DNA of 64,000 bases from DASZHJ01 sp035604335. Its GTDB lineage: Bacteria > Pseudomonadota > Alphaproteobacteria > ATCC43930 > CGMCC-115725. Location: the NCBI GenBank assembly GCA_035604335.1, contig DATNIT010000295.1, positions 1-64,000 of the forward strand. Reading direction: 5' to 3'. How positions within the stretch are numbered: position 1 is the stretch's first letter; each line of letters starts with the position of its first letter. Shown here piece by piece: positions 26,020 through 34,166 of this stretch. Under the pieces are notes generated by a model. It was given only the letters and a program-made list of their open reading frames with translations. It had not been told where the DNA came from and searched no databases. Both the position numbers and the translations under genes were made by a program.

Positions 26020-27234
26020 ATGAACGACAAGATGGCAGCCGTGAGACCGCTCCAGGGTATCCGCGTCCTCGATCTCTCGAGCTTCATCTCGGGGCCGTTC
26101 TGCACGACGCAGCTGGCGGAATTCGGCGCCGAGGTGATCAAGGTCGAGCTACCCAAGGTGGGGGATCCCTTCCGCCGCTTCGGCACGCCGTCGAAGTCCG
26201 GCGATTCCCTCATCTTCATGAGCGAGCAGCGAAACAAGAAGTCCATCACCCTCGACCTCCGCACGGCCGAGGGCGCCGAGCTTGTGAAAGCGCTCGCGGC
26301 CCGGGTCGACATCGTCGTGGAGAATTTCCAGGTCGGCACGCTCGAGGGCTGGGGCATCGGCTACGACGTGCTCCGGAAGCATAACCCGCGCCTCATCATG
26401 GTGCGCATCACCGGTTACGGCCAGACCGGGCCCTATCGCGATCGTCCCGGCTTCGGCCGCATCGCGAACGCCTTCAGCGGACTTTCCTTCCTGGCGGGCT
26501 ATCCCGACCGGGCGCCGGTGACGCCGGGCTCGGCCACCATTCCGGACTATCTGACCGGGATCTACGGCGCCTATGGCGCGCTCCTCGCCTTGCGCGCGCG
26601 GGACATCACAGGCGAAGGCCAGATGATCGACATCGGTCTCTACGAGCCGGTGTTTCGCATCCTGGACGAGCTGGCCTCCGCCTATCACGAGACCGGGCGC
26701 GTGCGGCAGCGCATGGGGCCGGCCACCGTCAATGCGGTGCCGCACAGCCACTACCCCACCAAGGACGGCCGCTGGGTCGCCATCGCCTGCACCACCGACA
26801 AGATCTTCGAGCGGCTCGCAGCCGCCATGGGCCGGCCCGACGTCGCCGCCGGCGGCCCCTACACCACCTTCAAGCAGCGCACCGCCGCGCGCGAAGCCGT
26901 CGATGCCATGGTCGCGGACTGGACGCGCAGCCTCGAGCGAGATGCGGTGCTGAGCATCTGCGCCGAGCACCAGGTACCCTGCGGTCCCGTCTACGCGATC
27001 GACGAGATCTTCGCAGACCCGCAATACAAAGCGCGCGAGAACATTCTGATCCTCGAGGACGAGCGCGCGGGCGAGATCGCCGTTCCCAACGTCGTGCCGC
27101 GCCTCTCCGACACGCCCGGCGGCATCGATTGGCTGGGCTGTTCTCTCGGCGCCCACAACCGGGAGATCTTCGGTGAGGTCCTCGGCTTGAGCGAGCAACG
27201 CATCGCCGAGCTCTCCGAGAAAGGCGTGATCTGA
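26020..27234 (+). CDS. CaiB/BaiF (class III) CoA-transferase
   Basis: The 404-residue enzyme belongs to the formyl-CoA transferase family. The nucleophilic Asp expected around residue 169-176 is D176 in ATIPDYLTGIYGAYG; GVRVLDLSSFISGPF-like sequence at the N-terminus and ITGYGQTGPYRDRPGF are family hallmarks. It transfers CoA between carboxylic acids. It is first in a three-gene operon: its stop overlaps the lyase start by one base, and the lyase overlaps the PrpD homologue by four. This points to activation of a dicarboxylic or hydroxy acid to its CoA ester, followed by cleavage. Confidence 0.85.
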   Translation: MNDKMAAVRPLQGIRVLDLSSFISGPFCTTQLAEFGAEVIKVELPKVGDPFRRFGTPSKSGDSLIFMSEQRNKKSITLDLRTAEGAELVKALAARVDIVVENFQVGTLEGWGIGYDVLRKHNPRLIMVRITGYGQTGPYRDRPGFGRIANAFSGLSFLAGYPDRAPVTPGSATIPDYLTGIYGAYGALLALRARDITGEGQMIDIGLYEPVFRILDELASAYHETGRVRQRMGPATVNAVPHSHYPTKDGRWVAIACTTDKIFERLAAAMGRPDVAAGGPYTTFKQRTAAREAVDAMVADWTRSLERDAVLSICAEHQVPCGPVYAIDEIFADPQYKARENILILEDERAGEIAVPNVVPRLSDTPGGIDWLGCSLGAHNREIFGEVLGLSEQRIAELSEKGVI

Positions 27235-28139
27235 TGATGCTCAGGACCGATCTGCCGGTCTGGCGCTCCCTGCTGTTCGTTCCTGCGATCGCCCGCAAAT
27301 TCGTGGATGGCGCCGCCGCCCGCGGCGCCGACGCCATCATCCTCGACCTCGAGGACAGCGTGCCGCCGGCGGAGAAGCCGAGGGCGCGCACGCTGCTGCA
27401 CGAGGCCGCCGAGATCGTGTCGCGCGGCGGCGCCGACGTGCTCGTCCGCATCAACCGCCCGCTCCGTCTCGCCATTCCCGACATCGAGGCGGCAGTCTCG
27501 CCGTGGGTGCAGGCGCTGGCGCTGCCGAAGGTCGAGAGCGCCAATCACCTGCGACTGCTCGTCGAGGCGATCGACGAGATCGAGGCCGAGCGCGGCATGA
27601 CCGTCGGCGCGACCAAACTCCTCGCCATGGTGGAGACCGCGGAAGCGTTCTTCGAGATGCCGGAGATCGCCCGCGCGCATCCTCGCATGGTCGCCATGAC
27701 CCTCGGCGCCGAGGATTTCGCCCTTTCCGTCGGCATGCTGCCCGAGGCCGAAGGTCTGTTCTTCCCGAAGCAGCAGATGATCATCGCCGCGCGCTCGGCC
27801 GGCATCCTCCCGCTGGGCTTTCTCGGCACGGTCGCCGATTTCCGCGACCTCGCCGCCTTCCGTGCCACGATCCAGCGCTCGCGCCGCCTGGGATTCCTCG
27901 GCGCCGCCTGTATCCACCCGAACCAGATCGCGATCCTGAACGAGGAGTACGCCCCGCCCGCCGACGAGGTGGCGCACGCCGAGCGCGTGGTCGCGGCCTA
28001 TGAGAAGGCAACCGGGCAAGGCGTGGGCGCGATCACGGTCGACGGCAAGATGATCGATGTGCCTGTGGTGGAGCGCGCGCAAGCGCTGTTGGCGCGCCAC
28101 CGCGCTATCGCCGCCCGACAAGCCAGACGCGTTCGATGA
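27234..28139 (+). CDS. HpcH/HpaI-CitE-like CoA ester lyase
   Basis: The 301-residue protein is of the CitE/MclA group. It begins with the conserved RSLLFVPAIARKFVDGAAAR, followed by ADAIILDLEDSVPPAEK and the metal-binding E/D in MTLGAEDFALSVG. Such enzymes cleave or condense citramalyl-, malyl- or related CoA thioesters. It overlaps both neighbours, so it is translated with the CoA-transferase, which could supply its CoA ester. The exact substrate cannot be deduced. Confidence 0.82.
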   Translation: MMLRTDLPVWRSLLFVPAIARKFVDGAAARGADAIILDLEDSVPPAEKPRARTLLHEAAEIVSRGGADVLVRINRPLRLAIPDIEAAVSPWVQALALPKVESANHLRLLVEAIDEIEAERGMTVGATKLLAMVETAEAFFEMPEIARAHPRMVAMTLGAEDFALSVGMLPEAEGLFFPKQQMIIAARSAGILPLGFLGTVADFRDLAAFRATIQRSRRLGFLGAACIHPNQIAILNEEYAPPADEVAHAERVVAAYEKATGQGVGAITVDGKMIDVPVVERAQALLARHRAIAARQARRVR

Positions 28140-29650
28140 TCCGCCACGAGGTCCGGGTACATGCGTCCGCGGAGCGCCTGCCGCGGGAGCGGCAGCTCGC
28201 CTGGAGGCTCGCGGAGCTCGCGGGGATGTCCACGATCGACGCCGACACGGCGGAGCTGGTGGCGGCGCGGATCATCGACAATGCCGGCGTGGCGCTCGCC
28301 GCCATCAATCGCAAGCCCGTCGCGGCCGCGCGCGCCATGGCGCTTGCGAATCCCCGCGTCGGAGGCGCCAGCCTCTTCGGCCTCAACGCCGCCACCACCG
28401 TGGCCGCGGAATGGGCGGCTTGGGCCAACGCGACGGCGGTGCGCGAGCTCGATTTCCACGACACGTTCCTCGCGGCCGACTACGCGCATCCCGGCGACAG
28501 CATCGCGCCGCTGATCGCGGTGGCCCAGCAGACCGGCCGGGACGGCGCGGCGCTCGCCCGCGCCATCGCCGTCGCCTACGAGGTCCATGTGGCGCTGGTA
28601 AAGGCGATCGGGCTGCATCCGCACAAGAAGGATCACGTCGCTCACCTCTGCCCCGCCACGGTTGTCGGCATCGGCCGGTTGCTCGACCTGCCAACCCCAG
28701 TGGTCTATCAGGCCGTGAACCAAGCGGTGCATCTCGCCTTCTCCACGCGGCAGTCGCGCAAGGGCGAGATCAGCTCGTGGAAGGCGTTTGTGCCCGGCTT
28801 TTCCGGCAAGCTCGCGATCGAGGCGGTCGACCGCGCCATGCGCGGCGAGGCGAGCCCGAGCCCAATCTACGAGGGCGAGGAGTCCGTGATCGCCTGGATG
28901 CTCGGCGGCCCCGACGCGGTCTACGAGGTGGCGTTGCCATCGGCTGGCGAGACGCCGCGTGCGATCCACGAGACCTATACCAAGGCGCACTCGGCCGAAT
29001 ATCAGGCGCAGGCCTTCATCGACCTCGCGTTGGACCTGCGCCGGCAGCTCGACCTCGGCGCCGTCGCCGAGATCGTGGTGCGCACGAGCCACCACACGCA
29101 CGCCGTGATCGGCAGCGGCGCCAACGATCCGCAGAAATACGATCCCGACGCCAGCCGCGAGACCCTGGACCACTCGCTGCCCTACATCCTGGCGGTGGCG
29201 CTCGAGGATGGCGCTTGGCACCACGAGCGCAGCTACGCGCCGGAGCGCGCGCATCGCGCCTCAACCGTGGCACTCTGGCGCAAGATCCGTACTGTCGAAG
29301 ATCCCGCCTGGACGGCGCGCTATCGCGATCCCGACCCGGCGAAGCGCGCGTTTGGCGGCCAGGTCACGGTGACCCTGCGGGAGGGCCGCACCACCGCGGC
29401 CGAGCTCGCGGTCGCCGACGCGCACCCCAACGGCCGCCGACCCTGGAGGATGCCAGATTACGAGGCGAAGTTTCGCGGGCTTGTCGACGGTATCGTCGCG
29501 CCGGCAGAATCCGATCGTTTCCTCTCGAGCGCGCGTCGCCTGACCAAACTCACGGCGGCAGAGCTGCGCAGCATCAATCCGATTGCACCTCCCGGGACAG
29601 TGCGACCCGACCGCTCCACCGGTGAAGGCATTCTGGATTGGCGTGGGTAG
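28136..29650 (+). CDS. MmgE/PrpD family protein (2-methylcitrate dehydratase-like)
   Basis: The 504-residue protein matches the MmgE/PrpD fold: an N-terminal helical domain (DADTAELVAARIIDNAGVAL), the conserved ANATAVRELDFHDTFLAADY and HPGDSIAPLIAVAQ active-site segments, and a C-terminal SHHTHAVIGSGANDPQKYDP. PrpD dehydrates 2-methylcitrate; related enzymes act on other tricarboxylates or citramalate-like acids. It is the last gene of the CoA-transferase/lyase operon, overlapping the lyase by ATGA at 28136-28139. It ends 173 bases before the convergent hydrolase, with a family C repeat between. Confidence 0.85.
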   Translation: MIRHEVRVHASAERLPRERQLAWRLAELAGMSTIDADTAELVAARIIDNAGVALAAINRKPVAAARAMALANPRVGGASLFGLNAATTVAAEWAAWANATAVRELDFHDTFLAADYAHPGDSIAPLIAVAQQTGRDGAALARAIAVAYEVHVALVKAIGLHPHKKDHVAHLCPATVVGIGRLLDLPTPVVYQAVNQAVHLAFSTRQSRKGEISSWKAFVPGFSGKLAIEAVDRAMRGEASPSPIYEGEESVIAWMLGGPDAVYEVALPSAGETPRAIHETYTKAHSAEYQAQAFIDLALDLRRQLDLGAVAEIVVRTSHHTHAVIGSGANDPQKYDPDASRETLDHSLPYILAVALEDGAWHHERSYAPERAHRASTVALWRKIRTVEDPAWTARYRDPDPAKRAFGGQVTVTLREGRTTAAELAVADAHPNGRRPWRMPDYEAKFRGLVDGIVAPAESDRFLSSARRLTKLTAAELRSINPIAPPGTVRPDRSTGEGILDWRG

Positions 29651-29688
29651 AGAGCGTTCCCGTCCAGTTGCGCTCGTTTCCTCAATTC

Positions 29689-29783
29689 GTCATCGCCGGG
29701 CTTGTCCAGGCTTGTCCCGGCGATCCACGTTTTCTTCTGGTCGCGAGAACACATGGATGCCCGGCACGGAGGCCGGGCATGAC
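29689..29783. repeat. Intergenic repeat, family C (palindromic)
   Basis: GTCATCGCCGGGCTTGTCC...TCCCGGCGATCCACG is followed by ATGGATGCCCGGCACGGAGG...CCGGGCATGAC. The ends GTCAT and ATGAC and the inner CCCGGC/GCCGGG arms are inverted. This is a very common intergenic element type in rhizobial genomes. It separates the convergent prpD-like and hydrolase genes and may terminate both. Confidence 0.6.
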
Positions 29784-29823
29784 GCAAGCAGGGAGGCGAT
29801 TCCTGCCCATCGAGACCTGCTCT

Positions 29824-30669
29824 CTAGCCTCGCCGTTCCAATAAGCGGATCAGCGACGCGTTGAACTCCTCCGCCGCCTCGTACTGCACCCAATGGCCGG
29901 CGCGCGGAATGACGGTGAAACCAGCGCCCGGCTGCAACGACTGGAGCAGGCGGCGAACCTCGTCGAGCACCCCCTGGGCAGTGATGTCGCGCTCGCCCCA
30001 GATGCCCTGCAGCCTGGCGCTCATCCGGGGTATCGCGGTCGGCAAGGCCGGCACCCGCGACAGCGGGCGACTCCGCAGCTGCGCCCGCGTGGCATTGCCG
30101 ACCTGGAGATGCGCGGCGAGGTCGTCGATGTTGGCGCGATCGGCGATCATGAGGATCGCGAGGTTCTCGAGATGGGCGGCGCGCTGTGCCGCCTCGTCCG
30201 GCAGATCCCGCCACGTCACGAGATCGATCGATGCGCTCCGCCGGATGCCGAGGCCGCCCGAGCCCACGAGCACGAGGCTGCGCGCCCGCGCGCCCATCTG
30301 CTCCGCCACCAAGCCGCCGATCAGCCCGCCGAAGGAAAAGCCCACGATGTCGGCGGCCTCGCCCGCGTCCATCAACGACAGCAGCCCCGAGGCCACGATC
30401 TCCGCAATCTTCTCGGGCCGGTCCGGCTCCGGCGGCATGTCGGAGTCGCCGAGGCCCGGCAGATCCGGCACCAGCACGCGATAGCGCTCGCCGAGCGGCT
30501 CGACGTTGCGGATCCAATGGGTCCACGAGCCGAAGCCGCCATGCAGCAGGGCCAGGGGCGCCCCCCGGCCCCAAATGTGCCAAACCATCGAGCCCGCGCC
30601 GCAGGGCGTGCGCCGGACCTCGGCGCAGCTCTCGATGTCCGCGACGAGCGCCGTAGGATCGATCGTCAC
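29824..30669 (-). CDS. Alpha/beta hydrolase
   Basis: The 281-residue protein has an alpha/beta-hydrolase core: oxyanion HGGFGSWTHW, nucleophile elbow GFSFGG (Ser near residue 112), an acidic residue near GERDIT and the catalytic His in PRAGHWVQYE. It resembles meta-cleavage-product hydrolases or haloperoxidase-like esterases. It lies five bases downstream of the TPP enzyme gene on the same strand, so the two are co-transcribed and may act on successive intermediates. Confidence 0.8.
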   Translation of the reverse strand: MTIDPTALVADIESCAEVRRTPCGAGSMVWHIWGRGAPLALLHGGFGSWTHWIRNVEPLGERYRVLVPDLPGLGDSDMPPEPDRPEKIAEIVASGLLSLMDAGEAADIVGFSFGGLIGGLVAEQMGARARSLVLVGSGGLGIRRSASIDLVTWRDLPDEAAQRAAHLENLAILMIADRANIDDLAAHLQVGNATRAQLRSRPLSRVPALPTAIPRMSARLQGIWGERDITAQGVLDEVRRLLQSLQPGAGFTVIPRAGHWVQYEAAEEFNASLIRLLERRG

Positions 30670-30674
30670 GCGCG

Positions 30675-32351
30675 TCAGACCGGCTTGAAGCCCGTGTCCA
30701 TCTGCGCGTCGATCAGCAGCGGCTCCTTGCCGGCGATGCCGCGCTTGATGAGGGCGCAGACCTCGGCGGCGGTCGTGGCGCGCTCGGCCGCGACGCCCAG
30801 CGAGCGCGCGAGGCCGACGAAATCGACGCGCGGATTGACCAGATCCATGCCGACATAGAGGTCGGTCTGCGCCGCCAGCGCACGCATGGCATTCGCGCGC
30901 TGCTTCAGGATCCGGTAGGACGCGTTGTTGATGATGACGAACACCACCGCGACGCTCTCGTGGGCCGCGGTCCAGAGCGCCTGGCAGGTGTACATGGCGC
31001 TGCCGTCGCCGATCAGCGCCACCACCGGTCGATCCGGCAGCGCGAGCTTGGCGCCGATCGCCGCCGGCAAGCCCCAGCCGATGCCGCCGCCGCGAAGCCC
31101 GAAGAAGCTCTGGGGATCGTCGCTGCGCACGAATTGCCGGAGGCCCGGGCTCGACGACACGGATTCATCGATCACGACGGCGTCCGCCGGCAGCATCTCG
31201 CCGATCGCGTGCATGAGCGCCAGCGGCTTGATGGGCACCGCAGCCGCATCGGCGCGGGCGCGCGCCTTGAGCTTCTCGAGCTCGGCGGCGATCGCCGCGC
31301 GCGCCGCCTCGGAGCGCGCCTTGGCCGCGGCACGCTGCGCGGCGGTCATCCTCGATTCCAGGGCCGCCAACAGGTCCTTCAGCGTCGCCTTGATGTCGCC
31401 GAGGATGGCGACCTCCGCGGGATAGTTCTTGCCGAGCTCCCACGGGTCGTTGTCGATGTGCACCACCGTCAAGCCCAGCGGCATCGGATCGACCTCCGAC
31501 GGCAGCGACATCGTGAAGAGATCGCCGCCCACGGAGAACAGCAGATCGTGCTGCTCGAGCACGGCGCGGATCGCCGGCGCGAGCCGGGTCATCGCGCCCT
31601 TGAAGAGCGGGTGCGAGGTCGGGAACGACGCCGTGTTGGCGACGCCCTCGGGATGCACCGGCGCGCCCAGCAGCTCCGCGATGGCAACGATCTCGGCGTG
31701 CGCGCGGCTTTGCGCAACGGCATCGCCCGCCATGATCAGCGGCCGCCGGGCATCGAGCAGCAGCGCCGCCGCCCGGTCGATCGCCTCGGCATCGCCGCGG
31801 ATGCGCGGCGCCACCCGCGTGGGTGCGCCGAGCTCGATGTCGGCCTCGCTGGTGAGCACGTCGCCGGGCAGCGACAGGAAGACCGGGCCGGTGGGCATCG
31901 CGAGTGCGGTCTTGGCGGCGCGGTGGATCGCGCGCGGCAGCTCCACCAGCCGCCGCACCTCCGACGACCATTTCACCAGCGGCCGCGCGATCGGCGGCAG
32001 GTCGTCCCAGAGGATCGGCTCGGTGAAGGTGAAGCTCTGGTCGTGCTGTCCGGCGGTGACCAGGATCGGCGAGCCCGCTTTCTTGGCGTCGTAGAGCATG
32101 CCCATGGCGTTGCCGAGGCCGGGCGCCACGTGGAAATTGGTGACGGCGAGGCGCTGCCCGGCCTGGGCATACCCGTCCGCCATCGCCATCACGCCCGCCT
32201 CCTGCAGGCCCAGCACGTAGCGCAGCTTGGTCTCGACCGCGAGCGCGTCCATGAGCGGCAGCTCGGTGGTGCCGGGATTGCCGAAGATGATGTCCACGCC
32301 CTCTTGCTTCAGCAGATCGAGAAAGGCCCGCTTGCCAGCCATTACAGCCAT
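30675..32351 (-). CDS. Thiamine-diphosphate-dependent enzyme (benzoylformate decarboxylase/ALS-like)
   Basis: The 558-residue protein has the three-domain TPP architecture. The catalytic Glu is E51 in LGLQEAGVMAMADGYA; GNPGTTELP is typical of benzoylformate-decarboxylase-like members; the C-terminal TPP/Mg motif runs from GDGSAMYT to INN. It may decarboxylate a 2-oxo acid or catalyse carboligation. The ATG at 32349-32351, with GGAGACACC upstream, is preferred over a start 16 codons earlier. It forms an operon with the following hydrolase. Acetolactate synthase is unlikely because no regulatory subunit or FAD-typical context is present. Confidence 0.8.
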   Translation of the reverse strand: MAVMAGKRAFLDLLKQEGVDIIFGNPGTTELPLMDALAVETKLRYVLGLQEAGVMAMADGYAQAGQRLAVTNFHVAPGLGNAMGMLYDAKKAGSPILVTAGQHDQSFTFTEPILWDDLPPIARPLVKWSSEVRRLVELPRAIHRAAKTALAMPTGPVFLSLPGDVLTSEADIELGAPTRVAPRIRGDAEAIDRAAALLLDARRPLIMAGDAVAQSRAHAEIVAIAELLGAPVHPEGVANTASFPTSHPLFKGAMTRLAPAIRAVLEQHDLLFSVGGDLFTMSLPSEVDPMPLGLTVVHIDNDPWELGKNYPAEVAILGDIKATLKDLLAALESRMTAAQRAAAKARSEAARAAIAAELEKLKARARADAAAVPIKPLALMHAIGEMLPADAVVIDESVSSSPGLRQFVRSDDPQSFFGLRGGGIGWGLPAAIGAKLALPDRPVVALIGDGSAMYTCQALWTAAHESVAVVFVIINNASYRILKQRANAMRALAAQTDLYVGMDLVNPRVDFVGLARSLGVAAERATTAAEVCALIKRGIAGKEPLLIDAQMDTGFKPV

Positions 32352-32465
32352 GGTGTCTCCGGAGATTTGATCAGGAACCGCTGAGCCAGAGTGGACCACG
32401 AGCCGAGGCGCTTGGCCAGCTTCCAGCCTCGCCGTCCGAGCCCGTCAGCAACTGGCGAGCCGTAA

Positions 32466-33218
32466 TCAGGAATCCTGCCGGCGGCGGCAAATGAGCCCAT
32501 AGGTGACATGTTTTTCCATGATCGGCCCGGCGCGGAAATAAGGCTCCATGGCGGCGCGCATCTCGGCGATCATCCGGCCGGTGTCGGCGCCGAGTATCGC
32601 CGGCGTCGTGCTGGGAGTGCCCAACGCGCGATAGATGAGGTGCTCCAGCTCCAGTTTTCTCTCGCCGAAGGCGACGACGCGCTCCACCGGCACGAAATCA
32701 GTGCCCTCGAAGAACTGATCGACGGTGAGCTTCAACAGTTCTCGGTCGATGCCCTTGACCCATCTCCGTCTCGTCGCCGAATACACCCTGTGCCACTCGG
32801 CGTCGTCGGGGTTCTGCAACGGCACACAGACGAGGATGCGCCCGCTCGGGCTCAGCCACCGGTCGAGCCGGGCGATGGCGGCAGGCGTGTGCATGAACCA
32901 GTGGGCCCGGCCCATGGTGATCAGGTGGAAAGGGCCAAGATCCTCCGGCGCGTCCTCCACCTTCGCATGCAGCAGTCTGATCCGACGGTCCATGGCCTGC
33001 GCCCGCTTCGCCGCCTCCTCCAGCATCGGCCGCTCGAGATCCATGCCGGTAAGGCTCGCCACGAAGGGTGCGAATCCGAGCGCCACCTCGCCCGTGCCGC
33101 AGCCGAGATCGAGCAGGTCTTCCTTGCCGGTGAGCGGAATTGACTCGGCGACGAACGAGAAGAAACGCTTCAAGTACGGTTTCAGATAGGCGCGGTAGCC
33201 GATCGTCTCGGACCACAT
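32466..33218 (-). CDS. Class I SAM-dependent methyltransferase
   Basis: The 250-residue protein has motif I DLLDLGCGTGEVALGFAPF, motif II LTGMDLERPMLEEA and motif III SPSGRILVCVPL, so it uses S-adenosylmethionine. The acceptor is unknown. It starts MWSETIGYRAYLKPYLKRFF and lies between the TPP enzyme and the GntR gene, all on the minus strand; the 26-base gap to GntR is compatible with one transcript. Confidence 0.82.
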   Translation of the reverse strand: MWSETIGYRAYLKPYLKRFFSFVAESIPLTGKEDLLDLGCGTGEVALGFAPFVASLTGMDLERPMLEEAAKRAQAMDRRIRLLHAKVEDAPEDLGPFHLITMGRAHWFMHTPAAIARLDRWLSPSGRILVCVPLQNPDDAEWHRVYSATRRRWVKGIDRELLKLTVDQFFEGTDFVPVERVVAFGERKLELEHLIYRALGTPSTTPAILGADTGRMIAEMRAAMEPYFRAGPIMEKHVTYGLICRRRQDS

Positions 33219-33244
33219 GGCTTATCCGCTTGTCCGCGGCGACT

Positions 33245-33973
33245 TCATCCTCGCCGGCGCCGCCGCGGCGGTGCCGGGACCCGCGTCTTCGCCTCGACGT
33301 CGAGATAGAGCTCGATCCCCTTGGTGATGTGCGCCGAAAGCACGGCGACTAGGCGGTCGGCATCGCGGGCGAGCGCCGCCTCCAGGATCTCGCGATGCTC
33401 GCGGCGCGACTGCTCGCGCGGGAAGTCCTTCACCTGGAAGGCGAGCATCCGATAGCGCAGGCTCTGGTCGTACATCATGCCGTGCAGCTGCAAGAGCCAG
33501 CGCGAGCCGCAATCCGCGATCAGCGCCGCGTGGAACTCGCGGTTGTACTGCTCGAGGAGACCGCCGTATTTCTCCTGCTCGGCCGCGATCACCGCCTCGA
33601 CCTTGGAGAGCTTGTGATAGGCGGCAACCAGCTGGGATTCCCACTCGAGGCTCGCCCGCTCGAGCGAGCGCCGAGCCGCCTCGCATTCCAGCAGACGCCG
33701 CATCTCCGTGATGTCGCGGAGATCGGCGAGCGAGGCGGGTATCACCGTGAAGCCGCGCTGGCCCTCGTTCTGCACCAGCCCGTCCGCGACGAGCCGCGAC
33801 AGCGTCTCCCGCAGCGTGTTCACGCTCACCTGGTAGCGGCTCTTGAGCGTATCGAGCTTGAGCTTGCCGCCGGGCTTCAGGGCGCCTTCGAGGATTTCGC
33901 TGCGCAGCCGCCTGTAGACTGCCTCGGTCACCGTCACCGCGGGCTCGATCCGTGTCTCACCGCTGTCGCGCAT
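33245..33973 (-). CDS. GntR-family regulator (FadR subfamily)
   Basis: The 242-residue protein has an N-terminal winged helix (VYRRLRSEILEGALKPGGKL, RYQVSVNTLRETLSRLVADG) and a C-terminal FCD ligand domain with metal-type His residues in HAALIADCG and HITKGIELY. It is divergent from the quiC-aroE operon, with 193 bases between, so it probably controls quinate/shikimate use by binding a pathway acid. It could also control the methyltransferase downstream. Confidence 0.85.
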   Translation of the reverse strand: MRDSGETRIEPAVTVTEAVYRRLRSEILEGALKPGGKLKLDTLKSRYQVSVNTLRETLSRLVADGLVQNEGQRGFTVIPASLADLRDITEMRRLLECEAARRSLERASLEWESQLVAAYHKLSKVEAVIAAEQEKYGGLLEQYNREFHAALIADCGSRWLLQLHGMMYDQSLRYRMLAFQVKDFPREQSRREHREILEAALARDADRLVAVLSAHITKGIELYLDVEAKTRVPAPPRRRRRG

Positions 33974-34116
33974 CGCGCCGCCCCTGCCGCATCCTGCGCG
34001 AGGGTCGCCGATCGGATGCGGCCGCGCAATAGGATGTGGCGGCGGCGACGCTCGTCTCGACGGGAAACGAGTGAATGTGCCATTTTATAGGAGATAACGA
34101 AGTTTATTGATTGATG

Positions 34117-34128
34117 TGGCGTTCACCA
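34117..34128. promoter_or_regulatory. Possible FadR-type operator in front of quiC
   Basis: TGGCGTTCACCA is an imperfect TGG-N6-CCA dyad similar to GntR/FadR-type operators (TGGT..ACCA). It lies 40-50 bases upstream of the quiC start in an AT-rich patch between the divergent gntR and quiC genes. Confidence 0.35.
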
Positions 34129-34166
34129 TATATTCTTCTCCGCCTGTGCTCTCGCCGGAGGCCGCC

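Noticed and set aside
30675..32351. Acetolactate synthase (IlvB)
   Set aside because: The N-terminal GNPGTTELP resembles benzoylformate-decarboxylase-like enzymes and no small regulatory subunit gene is adjacent.
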